A DNA stretch of 64,000 bases from positions 62,001 to 126,000 of the forward strand of contig JADJOD010000004.1 of the NCBI GenBank assembly GCA_016713985.1, given 5' to 3'. The translations under genes were made by a program, and so were the position numbers. The notes under the pieces were generated by a model, which was given only the letters and a program-made list of their open reading frames with translations, did not search any database and was not told where the DNA came from. The first letter of the stretch is position 1, and each line of letters begins with the position of its first letter. Shown here one piece after another: positions 54,281-63,072 of this stretch. The DNA comes from Lewinellaceae bacterium (GTDB taxonomy: Bacteria; Bacteroidota; Bacteroidia; Chitinophagales; Saprospiraceae).

Positions 54281-54455
54281 CGTAATGTGTTTACAGCCTG
54301 ATTAAGCAGCGCAAAAGTAGGCGTTTCTTTGGCAGGAAAAAGCGAAAGCCTTGCTAACTCTGGACAGAGCGGGCGGTTTTTGTAGAAACAATCCGAATAA
54401 CCGCTTTCCTCCAGTGAATGAAGGTTTGTTATTTAAAAGATGAAATGAATAATGA

Positions 54456-54463
54456 TACCTTTG
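54456..54463 (+). promoter_or_regulatory. Bacteroidota-type -7 box TACCTTTG upstream of nuoA
   Basis: TACCTTTG followed by CGGCC matches TAnnTTTG and lies 101 bases before nuoA. The -33 element is not clear. Confidence 0.5.
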
Positions 54464-54563
54464 CGGCCACCCGGACGGGCCTTGTTTTTAAGCGCGGTCT
54501 TTCGGGAATGGCTGAACAGAACCATCTTTAGCGCGTTTTAAAAAGTAAAACTTTTCAGAAAAT

Positions 54564-54926
54564 ATGGAACCATCCGGATATATGCCGATCATCCTGCAGT
54601 CGTTGGTAGCGATTGGTTTTGTCGCGTTTGTTCTGATTGTAGTGCCGATGTTCGGGCCGCGGCGGAAAAGTGCAAAAAAGAATGAAAATTTCGAGTGCGG
54701 CATCGAAGCCCAGGGCAATGCCCGTATGCCGATTTCCATCAAATACCTGATGACGGCGATTTTGTTTGTATTGTTCGACGTAGAGGTGATTTTTTTCTAC
54801 CCCTATGCCGTCAACTTCCGGGAAATGGGTTTTGAAGGCTTTTTTGCCGTTTTGATATTTGTCGGCGTGTTTCTTCTCGGCTTTTATTACGTGCTTCGCA
54901 AAGGCGCGTTTGAATGGGATAAATAA
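54564..54926 (+). CDS. nuoA: NADH-quinone oxidoreductase subunit A
   Basis: The 120-residue membrane subunit has three helices (about 7-30, 62-85, 92-112) and the family motif KKNENFECGIEAQGNARMPI, followed by KYLMTAILFVLFDVEVIFFYPYA. NuoA belongs to the membrane arm of complex I near the quinone site. It is the first gene of the nuo cluster, which continues with nuoB after 78 bases. Confidence 0.96.
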   Translation: MEPSGYMPIILQSLVAIGFVAFVLIVVPMFGPRRKSAKKNENFECGIEAQGNARMPISIKYLMTAILFVLFDVEVIFFYPYAVNFREMGFEGFFAVLIFVGVFLLGFYYVLRKGAFEWDK

Positions 54927-55004
54927 AAACTTGTTTTCGCCCGGAACCCGGATAGCGACCTTTCCGGACTCCAAGCGCAAAACATCAACCTTACACCTAT
55001 ATAT

Positions 55005-55547
55005 ATGGGTATCAAAACTGTTCAGATACCGGAAAGTTATTTCGGAGAAGGATACCAGCTGACTTCGCTGGATAAAGTCCTGGGGCTGGCACGCGCCAAC
55101 TCGATCTGGCCGCTGCCGTTTGCCACGTCCTGCTGTGGTATAGAATTTATGGCCACCATGGGCACCAACTACGATCTTTCCCGCTTCGGGATGGAACGAC
55201 TTTCCTTTTCCCCGCGCCAGGCCGATTTGCTGATGGTGATGGGTACCATTGCAAAAAAAATGGGACCGATCCTGAAACAAGTGTACACCCAGATGGCCGA
55301 ACCCAAGTGGGTGATCGCCGTCGGCGCCTGCGCCAGTTCGGGTGGCATTTTTGATACGTATTCCGTTTTGCAGGGCATCGACAAGGTGATCCCGGTAGAC
55401 GTGTACGTGCCCGGATGCCCGCCACGCCCCGAACAGATCATCGACGGTGTGATGAAAATCCAGGAATTAGTCAAAAACGAGTCGCCGCTCCGCCGGCGCA
55501 ACTCCCCGGAATACCAGCATCTTTTAGAGAAATATCAAATCGGATAA
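55005..55547 (+). CDS. nuoB: NADH-quinone oxidoreductase subunit B
   Basis: NuoB carries the terminal N2 [4Fe-4S] cluster that reduces quinone. The cysteine ligands are visible in LPFATSCCGIEFMATMG, VIAVGACASSGGIFD and VYVPGCPPRPEQIIDG. The 180-residue length is normal. A short tandem-repeat spacer separates it from nuoC. Confidence 0.97.
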   Translation: MGIKTVQIPESYFGEGYQLTSLDKVLGLARANSIWPLPFATSCCGIEFMATMGTNYDLSRFGMERLSFSPRQADLLMVMGTIAKKMGPILKQVYTQMAEPKWVIAVGACASSGGIFDTYSVLQGIDKVIPVDVYVPGCPPRPEQIIDGVMKIQELVKNESPLRRRNSPEYQHLLEKYQIG

Positions 55548-55553
55548 AAACAA

Positions 55554-55640
55554 TGGTTTCAAGGTTTCAGGGTTTCAAGGTTTCAGGGTTTCGCCTGTAT
55601 TTAACCTGAAAACCTTGAAACGCAGAAACCCGGAAACCTG
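55554..55640. repeat. GTTTCAAGGTTTCAGG tandem/inverted repeat between nuoB and nuoC
   Basis: The words GGTTTCAAG and GGTTTCAGG alternate four times at 55554-55592, and the complement (AACCTGAAAACCTTGAAA, then AGAAACCCGGAAACC) follows at 55603-55638, so a long imperfect hairpin can form. Similar words occur near 37564. It appears to be a spacer repeat that spread within intergenic DNA. Confidence 0.75.
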
Positions 55641-55642
55641 AT

Positions 55643-56173
55643 ATGCAACCTGACAACACAACACTCCTTGCCGCCATCGAGCGACAATTTCCAGGGGCCG
55701 TACTCGCCCACAGCGAGCCGTACGGGATGTTGACTTTGGAAACAACAAGGGAGCAAATTATTGATATACTGCGGTTTGTAAAGGAAGACCCGGAATTGCA
55801 GGTCAATTTTCTGACTTCTTTGTGCGGTATACATTACCCCGACAATGCCGGCAAAGAACTCGGTGTAGTCTATCACCTGCACAGTTTCCGGCACAACCTG
55901 CGTTTCCGCATCAAGATATTTTTTCCTGTCGACGATCCGCGTACACCGACGGCTACCACACTATGGCCAACCGCCAACTGGATGGAACGCCAGGAGTACG
56001 ACTTTTTCGGCATCATTTTCACCGGCCATCCCGACCTGCGCCGCATCCTCAACGTAGACGACCTCGACGTGTTCCCGCTGCGCAAGGAATACCGGCTGGA
56101 AGATGGTACTCGGACGGATAAAGATGATCGGTTTTTTGGAAGAGACGGGCATGAAGGACGGGAGTTTGATTAA
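55643..56173 (+). CDS. nuoC: NADH-quinone oxidoreductase subunit C
   Basis: The 176-residue peripheral-arm subunit has the complex I 30-kDa signature: LRFRIKIFFPVDDPRTPTAT, then NWMERQEYDFFGIIFTGHPD and RRILNVDDLDVFPLRKEYRL. It is separate from nuoD, unlike the fused NuoCD of enterobacteria. The normally short nuoC-nuoD gap here holds a poly-G run. Confidence 0.96.
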   Translation: MQPDNTTLLAAIERQFPGAVLAHSEPYGMLTLETTREQIIDILRFVKEDPELQVNFLTSLCGIHYPDNAGKELGVVYHLHSFRHNLRFRIKIFFPVDDPRTPTATTLWPTANWMERQEYDFFGIIFTGHPDLRRILNVDDLDVFPLRKEYRLEDGTRTDKDDRFFGRDGHEGREFD

Positions 56174-56194
56174 AAAATAAGACAGCCAAAAAAA

Positions 56195-56329
<135 letters not shown>

Positions 56330-56386
56330 TGAGTTTTACTGGGGAGGTTTTTGGGGGGGTGGTTTTGAAAACACGATCAACTTGAT

Positions 56387-57592
56387 ATGCAAGTCCAATC
56401 ATATTTCTCCACCCTCGATAACCTCGACGGAGAACTCGCAACACTTAACCTGGGCCCGACACACCCGGCCACACACGGCATTTTCCAGAATGTGTTAAAA
56501 ATGGACGGCGAACGGATACACTCCGCCGAGCCGACCATCGGGTATATCCACCGGGCTTTTGAAAAACTGGCGGAACACCGCCCGTTCAACCAGGTAACCC
56601 CCATTACGGACCGGCTGAACTACTGCTCCTCCCCCATCAACAACATGGGCTGGCACATGACGGTGGAAAAACTCATCGGCTGCGAACTTCCCAAACGCGC
56701 GCAATATATGCGTGTGATTATCATGGAGTTATCGCGTATTGCCGACCACCTCGTCTGCAACGCGGTCATCGGTGTCGACACCGGCGCGCTCACGGGTTTT
56801 ACTTATATGTTTCAGGAACGCGAGCGCATTTATGACTTGTTTGAAGAAGTATGCGGTTCACGCCTGACCACCAATATCGGCCGGATCGGCGGCATGGAAC
56901 GCGACTTTACGCCGGCTTTTCACGCCAAACTGAAGGATTTTTTAAAAACTTTCCCGGCGCGTTTTGAAGAATTCAACGACCTGCTCGAACGCAACCGGAT
57001 TTTTATGGACCGCTGCATCGGCGCGGGGCCTATTGCCGGCGAACGCGCCCTGGAATATGGCTTTACCGGCCCGAACCTGCGCGCAGCCGGCGTGGATTAC
57101 GACGTACGGGTAATGTCGCCTTACAGCAGCTACAACGATTTCGACTTCATCATCCCGGTCGGCTCGCAGGGCGATACCTACGACCGGTTTATGGTGCGGC
57201 AGGAAGAAATCCGCCAAAGCCTGCGGATTATCCACCAGGCCTATGACAACCTGCCCGCCGGCGATTACCACGCCGATGTGCCGGAGTTTTATTTGCCCGA
57301 CAAACCCGACGTGTACACCAAAATGGAAGCCCTGATCTATCATTTCAAAGTGGTGATGGGCGAAACGCCCGTCCCTGTGGGTGAAGTATACCATTCCGTA
57401 GAAGGTGGCAACGGCGAACTCGGCTTCTACCTCGTCAGCGACGGAGGACGCCAGCCGTACCGCCTGCACTTCCGCCGGCCCTGTTTTATTTTTTACCAGG
57501 CTTATCCCGAGATGATCAAAGGATCGATGTTATCGGACGCCATCCTGACCATGAGTTCGATGAACGTAATTGCCGGTGAACTGGACGCCTGA
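56387..57592 (+). CDS. nuoD: NADH-quinone oxidoreductase subunit D
   Basis: The 401-residue 49-kDa subunit forms the quinone-binding cavity with NuoB. It begins with the family motif LNLGPTHPATHGIFQNVLKM and has EPTIGYIHRAFEKLAEHR, RLNYCSSPINNMGWHMTVEK, RIADHLVCNAVIGVDTGA and SVEGGNGELGFYLVSDGG. The start at 56387 directly follows the artefact-like G-run, so the leader sequence is uncertain. Confidence 0.97.
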   Translation: MQVQSYFSTLDNLDGELATLNLGPTHPATHGIFQNVLKMDGERIHSAEPTIGYIHRAFEKLAEHRPFNQVTPITDRLNYCSSPINNMGWHMTVEKLIGCELPKRAQYMRVIIMELSRIADHLVCNAVIGVDTGALTGFTYMFQERERIYDLFEEVCGSRLTTNIGRIGGMERDFTPAFHAKLKDFLKTFPARFEEFNDLLERNRIFMDRCIGAGPIAGERALEYGFTGPNLRAAGVDYDVRVMSPYSSYNDFDFIIPVGSQGDTYDRFMVRQEEIRQSLRIIHQAYDNLPAGDYHADVPEFYLPDKPDVYTKMEALIYHFKVVMGETPVPVGEVYHSVEGGNGELGFYLVSDGGRQPYRLHFRRPCFIFYQAYPEMIKGSMLSDAILTMSSMNVIAGELDA

Positions 57593-57688
57593 ATATTATA
57601 TTTTAATCCCATAAAAATCAATCCATTATCCCAAATAAATCATACTGTAAATTCTTTCATTCAGAAAATTCTGATCCAGACGAACTAC

Positions 57689-58231
57689 ATGCACGCTGCA
57701 ACTCAAAACGGAACTCCTTTCAAATTTTCGGAAGCCGCACTTGACGAGGTGAAAGGCCTGATGAAAAAATACCCGGAAGGCCGGGGAAAAAGCGCCATTC
57801 TGCGCGCTTTACACATCGCCCAGGAAGAAAACCAGGGTTGGCTGAGCGTGTCTGCGATGGACCAGGTGGCCGAAGCGCTGGGTATTACTCCGATTGAAGT
57901 CTACGAAGTCGCCTCTTTTTACTCGATGTACAACCTCGAACCCGTGGGCGCCTACGTGCTGGAGTTTTGCCATACCGGCCCTTGCGCCGCCGAAGGTGCG
58001 GAACATATCATCGAATACACCAAACTTAAACTCGGCATCGGAAAAAACCAGACCACTGCCGATGGGTTATTTACCATAAAAGAGGTGGAATGCCTCGGCG
58101 CCTGCGGTTATGCACCCATGATGCAGGTCGGTCAGTATTACCACGAACACCTCACCGAAGCAAAAATAGACCAGTTCATCGACGATTGCAAGGCGGGGAA
58201 AATTGAAAAAGGCAGTTGGAAAATGAGTTAA
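57689..58231 (+). CDS. nuoE: NADH-quinone oxidoreductase subunit E
   Basis: The 180-residue thioredoxin-like [2Fe-2S] subunit has the cluster ligands in LEFCHTGPCAAEGAEHI and VECLGACGYAPMMQV, after the helical N-terminus with ALHIAQEENQGWLSVSAMDQ. With NuoF it forms the NADH-oxidising module. The next nuo gene, nuoF, follows only after two unrelated small genes. Confidence 0.96.
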   Translation: MHAATQNGTPFKFSEAALDEVKGLMKKYPEGRGKSAILRALHIAQEENQGWLSVSAMDQVAEALGITPIEVYEVASFYSMYNLEPVGAYVLEFCHTGPCAAEGAEHIIEYTKLKLGIGKNQTTADGLFTIKEVECLGACGYAPMMQVGQYYHEHLTEAKIDQFIDDCKAGKIEKGSWKMS

Positions 58232-58243
58232 TTGAAATGAATT

Positions 58244-58275
<32 letters not shown>

Positions 58276-58318
58276 TTCGCAGATGGTCAACTTTCATAGA
58301 CTTTCCTCAACTGAAAAA

Positions 58319-58610
58319 ATGGCTGCCCGACAAATTTATCTACTTATTATACTGATCGTCAACTTGTTGCTTCAAAGTTGCACAAACGACAAAAACCTGC
58401 GGCAAAAAGTTGCACAAACGACAGAAAATGTGATCCTGCAAAGGAACCGCCCCAATGCCCCAAAACCGGGAGTTTTAAAATTTATGACCAGGTCATTATC
58501 CGGAACAAATGACAGCGACCAACGCATCGGACGTTCCAAAGTGGTACAAAGTTCAATGTGCGGACAAAAAGACGGGTTGGGTTGTTGCACGGTCCGTTAC
58601 GGTTAACTGA
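58319..58610 (+). pseudogene. Small SH3-like lipoprotein, frameshifted
   Basis: The ATG at 58319 begins a lipoprotein signal (IYLLIILIVNLLLQSC). The SH3-like body is spread over frames: NVILQRN in the first, CPKTGSFKIYDQVII in the second and WYKVQCADKKTGWVVARSV in the third, ending with a stop at 58608-58610. The last part has the typical W-Y-K-V...G-W-V ending of bacterial SH3 domains. At least two indels are needed, in the C/A-rich stretch around 58450 and near 58500, so it is either badly sequenced or a decayed gene. SH3-like domains often bind peptidoglycan. It lies between nuoE and the DUF2750 gene. Confidence 0.6.
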
Positions 58611-58664
58611 AAAAACAATATTAACATCAACCTTACAAACCCTCATAAACCTTTGCCAATCAAT

Positions 58665-59057
58665 ATGTTGACACAACGTCAAATTGAAGAAATACTTGCA
58701 AAAAAGCCGGAAAGCCGGTACAAATATTTCATCCGCACGGTGGTAGCCGAGGAAGAAGTCTGGGGGCTTGCCGACCCGGAAGGCTGGCTGATGCTGGAAG
58801 ATGATGAAGACGATACGGATGTGCTGGCGGTATTTCCCAACCCGGAATTTGCCGAAGTGTTTCGCGAAAAAGGTTCTTTTGAAGAGTTTCAGGTAGAGGC
58901 CCTGGACCTGTACGAGTTCCTGGAATGGCTGAACGATTTTGAAAAGGAAAAAATAAAAATTGCCGTCTTTCCAACGCCCGATTTCCAAAGCGCTGTGATG
59001 AGTGCAGAGCGATTGAGGGCGGACTTTAAAGTGGAATTTGACAAAGAACAAGAGTAG
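58665..59057 (+). CDS. DUF2750 family protein
   Basis: The 130-residue cytoplasmic protein matches DUF2750 (YKYFIRTVVAEEEVWGLADP, then WLMLEDDEDDTDVLAVFPNP, FLEWLNDF and IKIAVFPTPDFQSAVMS). The ATG at 58665 is preferred over a TTG at 58653. The function of the family is unknown. It is 17 bases upstream of nuoF and is probably transcribed with complex I, but that position alone is weak evidence for a respiratory role. Confidence 0.85.
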   Translation: MLTQRQIEEILAKKPESRYKYFIRTVVAEEEVWGLADPEGWLMLEDDEDDTDVLAVFPNPEFAEVFREKGSFEEFQVEALDLYEFLEWLNDFEKEKIKIAVFPTPDFQSAVMSAERLRADFKVEFDKEQE

Positions 59058-59074
59058 AAATTTTAAAGAGAATT

Positions 59075-60421
59075 ATGGGACGTAAACTCCTGCTAGAACA
59101 CGCCCACATCGAGGGCATCGCTACCTACGAAGTGTACCGCAAACACGGCGGCTACCGCTCCGTGGAAAAGGCATTAAAAACCATGACGCCCGACGAGGTG
59201 GTGGAAGAGGTTAAAAAATCGGGGCTGCGTGGCCGCGGCGGCGCGGGATTCCCGACGGGTATGAAATGGTCGTTTTTAGCGAAACCCGAGGGGGTGCCGC
59301 GTTATCTGCTCTGCAATGCCGACGAATCGGAACCCGGTACGTTTAAAGACCGCTACCTGATGGAAAAAATCCCCCACCTGCTGATCGAGGGGATGATCAC
59401 GTCGAGTTATGCCCTGGGCGCCAATACCTCCTACATCTATATCCGCGGGGAATATTCCTGGATCGTAAAAATTCTCGAAAAAGCCATCGCCGAAGCCTAT
59501 TCGGCCGGCTGGCTGGGGAAAAACATACTTGGAAAAGGTTATGACCTCGACCTGTATGTAAATCCGGGTGCAGGCGCCTACATCTGCGGGGAAGAAACCG
59601 CGCTCATCGAAAGCCTCGAAGGCAAACGTGGCAATCCACGTGTCAAACCGCCGTTCCCGGCAGTAAAAGGGCTCTGGCAAAGCCCGACCGTGGTGAATAA
59701 CGTGGAAACCATAACCGCCGTCGTACCCATCGTCAACGACGGCGGCGAGGAATATGCAAAAATCGGCATCGGAAAAAGTACGGGCACAAAACTGATCTCT
59801 GCTTGCGGAAACATCAATAAACCAGGCGTTTATGAAATCGACCTGGGCCTGCCGGTGGAAGAATTCATTTATTCCGACGAATGGTGCGGCGGTATCAAAA
59901 ACGGCAAAAAACTGAAAGCGCTCGTCGCCGGCGGATCGTCGGTGCCCATTTTGCCCCATTTTTTGATCAACAAAACGGCAAACGGCGAAGCGCGCCTGAT
60001 GAGTTATGAAAGTCTGGCCGACGGCGGCTTCGCAACGGGCACCATGCTCGGCTCGGGTGGTTTTATCGTATACGACGAGGATCAGTGCATCGTGCGCAAT
60101 ACCTGGAATTTTACCCGCTTTTACCACCACGAATCCTGCGGCCAGTGCTCGCCCTGCCGGGAAGGCACCGGCTGGATGGAAAAAGTGCTGTGGCGCCTTG
60201 AAAACGGCCAGGGCAAAATCAGCGATATCGACCTGCTGGCCGACGTGGCCAAAAAGATCGAAGGTAATACGATCTGCCCGCTCGGCGACGCAGCGGCCTG
60301 GCCGGTGAGCGCGGCGATCCGGCACTTCCGCGAAGAGTTCGAGTGGCACGTGAAGGAGCCGAAGTTGTGTATGGAAAGGAATTACGGATTAGTGAGGGAT
60401 ATGATAGGTGAAATTGCTTGA
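59075..60421 (+). CDS. nuoF: NADH-quinone oxidoreductase subunit F
   Basis: NuoF binds NADH, FMN and a [4Fe-4S] cluster. The nucleotide site reads GLRGRGGAGFPTGMKWSF and LCNADESEPGTFKDRYLM, the FMN region NPGAGAYICGEETALIESLE followed by KRGNPRVKPPFPA, and the cluster ligands are in ESCGQCSPCREGTGWM and NTICPLGDAAAW. The 448-residue length is normal. The operon continues into an inserted ATPase cassette before nuoG. Confidence 0.97.
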   Translation: MGRKLLLEHAHIEGIATYEVYRKHGGYRSVEKALKTMTPDEVVEEVKKSGLRGRGGAGFPTGMKWSFLAKPEGVPRYLLCNADESEPGTFKDRYLMEKIPHLLIEGMITSSYALGANTSYIYIRGEYSWIVKILEKAIAEAYSAGWLGKNILGKGYDLDLYVNPGAGAYICGEETALIESLEGKRGNPRVKPPFPAVKGLWQSPTVVNNVETITAVVPIVNDGGEEYAKIGIGKSTGTKLISACGNINKPGVYEIDLGLPVEEFIYSDEWCGGIKNGKKLKALVAGGSSVPILPHFLINKTANGEARLMSYESLADGGFATGTMLGSGGFIVYDEDQCIVRNTWNFTRFYHHESCGQCSPCREGTGWMEKVLWRLENGQGKISDIDLLADVAKKIEGNTICPLGDAAAWPVSAAIRHFREEFEWHVKEPKLCMERNYGLVRDMIGEIA

Positions 60422-60437
60422 CACAAATTCTCAAACA

Positions 60438-61631
60438 ATGAGCAAAGAGCATCTGACATATTTTAAAGTCGAAAATTTTAAAAGATTCGACTCGCTGGAA
60501 TTGACCGACATCGGACAGTTCAATCTCATTGTGGGGGATAATAATGTGGGGAAGACGAGTGTGTTGGAGGCGTTGCTGTTTGATGACGATAGGAAAAAAT
60601 GCCTTTTGAATCTGCACAAAACCTTGTTCATGAAAGGGCTGAATATTCGTCCTAAAATGATTTACGGGACGAAAGGTGAAGTATCTGAAGTCCTGTATCC
60701 AGACGAAAATTTCTTACGATATATTTTCAAAAAACTTGACAAAGTCCTGATTTTCAGTATTAAAATTGTTGATGAAAGAGACCGAGGCAGCTTCATCAAT
60801 ATAAGTATGGGTAAGCCACCTGAAAACCATGTGGATCCTATGGATTCAGACTTCGATGATGTATCCTTTACTGGCAAAACCCCTGACAACCGCTACATAG
60901 AGTTTTACCATTCAGGACTCTATGACTTTCCCATTCAGGAGCATCCAGAATATGGAGAATTTGGCGGTGAAGAGATTATCGGCGGTACTGTAATTGCTGG
61001 CCTTTACGAACACTTGTTTAGTCAAAACATTGACCAATGGTATTTACCCCTTATCTCGCCTCACTTCCCAGAGGTGACTATTTACCAAAATCCTATTTTG
61101 AGCAAGTTGACCTGAGCCGGAAAGAAAAAAGCAGCTGATTGAAGACATGAAATTTTTGCTCCAGAGATTGAAGATTTTGAAGTTCGAAAAATCGGTGGTG
61201 AAGACCAATTATTGGTAGGGATGAAGGGCAAAGACGAGTTAATGCCTATTTCCATTTTTGGCGAAAGTGTCACCCGTGCCACTCAAATCCTGCTGGAGAT
61301 TTCAAAATACCGTGGCAAACGCCTGATGATTGACGAAATTGACACTGGCATCCATTACTCCCGGATGAAGAACTTTTTGAAAACCGTGTTTCAAGTAGCG
61401 GAGAAAAACGATGTGCAACTCTTTATGACCACGCACAGCCTTGAATGTCAGCAGGCGTTTGCCGAGGTTTTTGAAGACCCGGACATGGTGCAGCATCAGA
61501 CAAAGGCAAGACAATTCACTTTAATTGAGCAACCAGATGGACAAGTTAAGGCCATCAAACGCGATTGGGAACAATTAGAATTTGCCCTTCAAACCGATAA
61601 TGACACGCGGGGAGGCAAGCAAGTATGGTAG
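60438..61631 (+). CDS. AAA ATPase of the OLD/AAA_15-like type (three one-base losses in the deposited sequence)
   Basis: The protein begins with FKVENFKRFDSLELTDIGQF and the Walker A motif GDNNVGKTSVLEALLF (residues 33-40), and ends with SVTRATQILLEISKYRGKRL, the Walker B LMIDEIDTGIHYSRM and the switch histidine in LFMTTHSLECQQAF. Such ATPases with coupled TOPRIM partners occur in OLD, Gabija and PARIS-like defence systems. Between about 61096 and 61157 three runs (T at 61096-61099, A at 61125-61130, T at 61153-61157) each lack one base; restoring them gives FEQVDLSRKEKKQLIEDMKF and a 398-residue protein. It starts 17 bases after nuoF and overlaps the TOPRIM gene by 7 bases. Confidence 0.85.
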
Positions 61632-62290
61632 CAGTTGATATTTGGGTGGAAGGCATTGCTGACCAAAAGTTTTTAGCAGATGTGTTGAAAACTTGGTACA
61701 ATTTGTCTTTTGACAAAATTTTCAAGTGCAGAGACGAAAGTCGAAAAATCGCTCTTCAAATCCGGAAAGGAGATGGAGTCAGCAATTTCAATAGCGAAGA
61801 AGGTTGGGAAAAAATCAAACCATCTTTTGAAGAAAACAATGCCAGTGGCACCAAAAACCTGATCATCGCAGATGCTGACGAGGACTTTCTCGCAAGGAAG
61901 AAAGAGATTGAGGAGACGATTAAAGGAGTAGGTTTTAATGTTGAATCCGACCTTTTCCTTTGGCCCGACCATGAAGCGCATCCAGAGAAAGGAGATTTGG
62001 AAAGGCTTTTGGAGCAAATCATTCATCCTGACAACAAGGCCATTTTTGAATGTTGGAGAGCCTATGAGGAATGTTTGAACAATGCACCGGGAAAAACCTA
62101 CACCACTCCAGCCCGCAAAACTAAAATCTACGCTTATCTCGAAGCCCTTTTGGGTGAGACGAAAAGCGAAAAGGATAAAATCAAAGAGCGAGAACGCGAT
62201 TATGCTAACGCCAACCATTGGCAACTTGACAATACCAAAGAACCATTGAAGTCCCTGCATGAATTCTTGAAGCAGCATTTAGGATTATGA
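61625..62290 (+). CDS. TOPRIM-like (DUF3226-type) partner of the AAA ATPase
   Basis: The 221-residue protein opens with DIWVEGIADQKFLADVLKTW, the E-G-x-x-D-x-x-F/L pattern of TOPRIM domains, and has a second acidic motif NLIIADADEDFLARKKEI. That places it, from memory, in the DUF3226/OLD-type TOPRIM group. TOPRIM nucleases cut DNA or RNA with Mg. Its ATG overlaps the ATPase stop, and its TGA overlaps the next ATG (ATGA), so translation of the three genes is coupled. It likely forms a complex with the ATPase, as AriA-AriB do in PARIS. The target is unknown. Confidence 0.8.
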   Translation: MVAVDIWVEGIADQKFLADVLKTWYNLSFDKIFKCRDESRKIALQIRKGDGVSNFNSEEGWEKIKPSFEENNASGTKNLIIADADEDFLARKKEIEETIKGVGFNVESDLFLWPDHEAHPEKGDLERLLEQIIHPDNKAIFECWRAYEECLNNAPGKTYTTPARKTKIYAYLEALLGETKSEKDKIKERERDYANANHWQLDNTKEPLKSLHEFLKQHLGL

Positions 62291-63072
62291 CCGACCACAT
62301 CAAAACCCAACTCGCCAACCTCGAACGCCAGCACGACATCAAAATCCTCTACGCGGTGGAGAGCGGCAGCCGGGCTTGGGGATTTGCTTCGGCGAACAGC
62401 GACTGGGATGTGCGGTTCATTTACCTGCACCGGGAGGAATGGTATCTTTCGATTGACGACAAAAAAGACAGCATCGAAATCATGCTGCCAAACGATTTGG
62501 ATTTGAGCGGCTGGGAATTGCGAAAGGCGCTGCGATTGTTCCGAAAATCGAATCCGCCCCTGCTCGAATGGTTGAACAGCCCGATTGTTTATCTCGAAGA
62601 ACCGTTCACCATCGCCCAAATGAGAACCACCGCCGTTGAATATTTCAACCCGAAATCCTGCTTGTATCATTATTTGAGCATGGCGTCGGGCAATTTCAGG
62701 GAGTATTTGAAGCGGGATTTGGTGCGGACTAAAAAATATTTCTACGTTTTGCGCCCGGTGCTGGCTTGTATGTGGATTGAACGGACGAACACGATGGCGC
62801 CGACGGAGTTTCAAAAATTGTTTGAGGCGGAAGTGCCGGAAGGTGATTTGGAATTGGAAATTGAGAAATTGCTGGCGCGAAAAATGAGCGGTGGAGAAAT
62901 GGGCGAAGAACCCAAAATTGAAGTGCTGAATGCCTTTTTGGAAGAAAAAATCGAATATTACACCGAATACCTGAAAGACTACAATTTTCTCAAACAGCCT
63001 GATACCGAAGTATTGAACTTGATTTTCAGGACATCTTTGAATGAATTTGGAAGAATAATATGCCTAAAGTAA
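62287..63072 (+). CDS. RlaP-like nucleotidyltransferase (Pol-beta fold)
   Basis: The 261-residue protein carries the Pol-beta nucleotidyltransferase core ESGSRAWGFASANSDWDVRF (GSRAWG at 27-32, catalytic D-x-D in SDWDVRF), then SIEIMLPNDLDLSGWELRKA and SNPPLLEWLNSPIVY. This is the RlaP family (RNA-ligase-associated polymerase-beta-like), proposed to act in RNA repair. It is translationally coupled to the TOPRIM gene and its 3' end overlaps the nuoG start by 13 bases. The cassette is therefore embedded in the complex I operon. No RNA ligase is seen nearby. Confidence 0.85.
   Translation: MTDHIKTQLANLERQHDIKILYAVESGSRAWGFASANSDWDVRFIYLHREEWYLSIDDKKDSIEIMLPNDLDLSGWELRKALRLFRKSNPPLLEWLNSPIVYLEEPFTIAQMRTTAVEYFNPKSCLYHYLSMASGNFREYLKRDLVRTKKYFYVLRPVLACMWIERTNTMAPTEFQKLFEAEVPEGDLELEIEKLLARKMSGGEMGEEPKIEVLNAFLEEKIEYYTEYLKDYNFLKQPDTEVLNLIFRTSLNEFGRIICLK

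Noticed and set aside
59276..60349. A 357-codon open frame on the minus strand
   Set aside because: It is antisense to nuoF, whose cluster and NADH motifs are complete.
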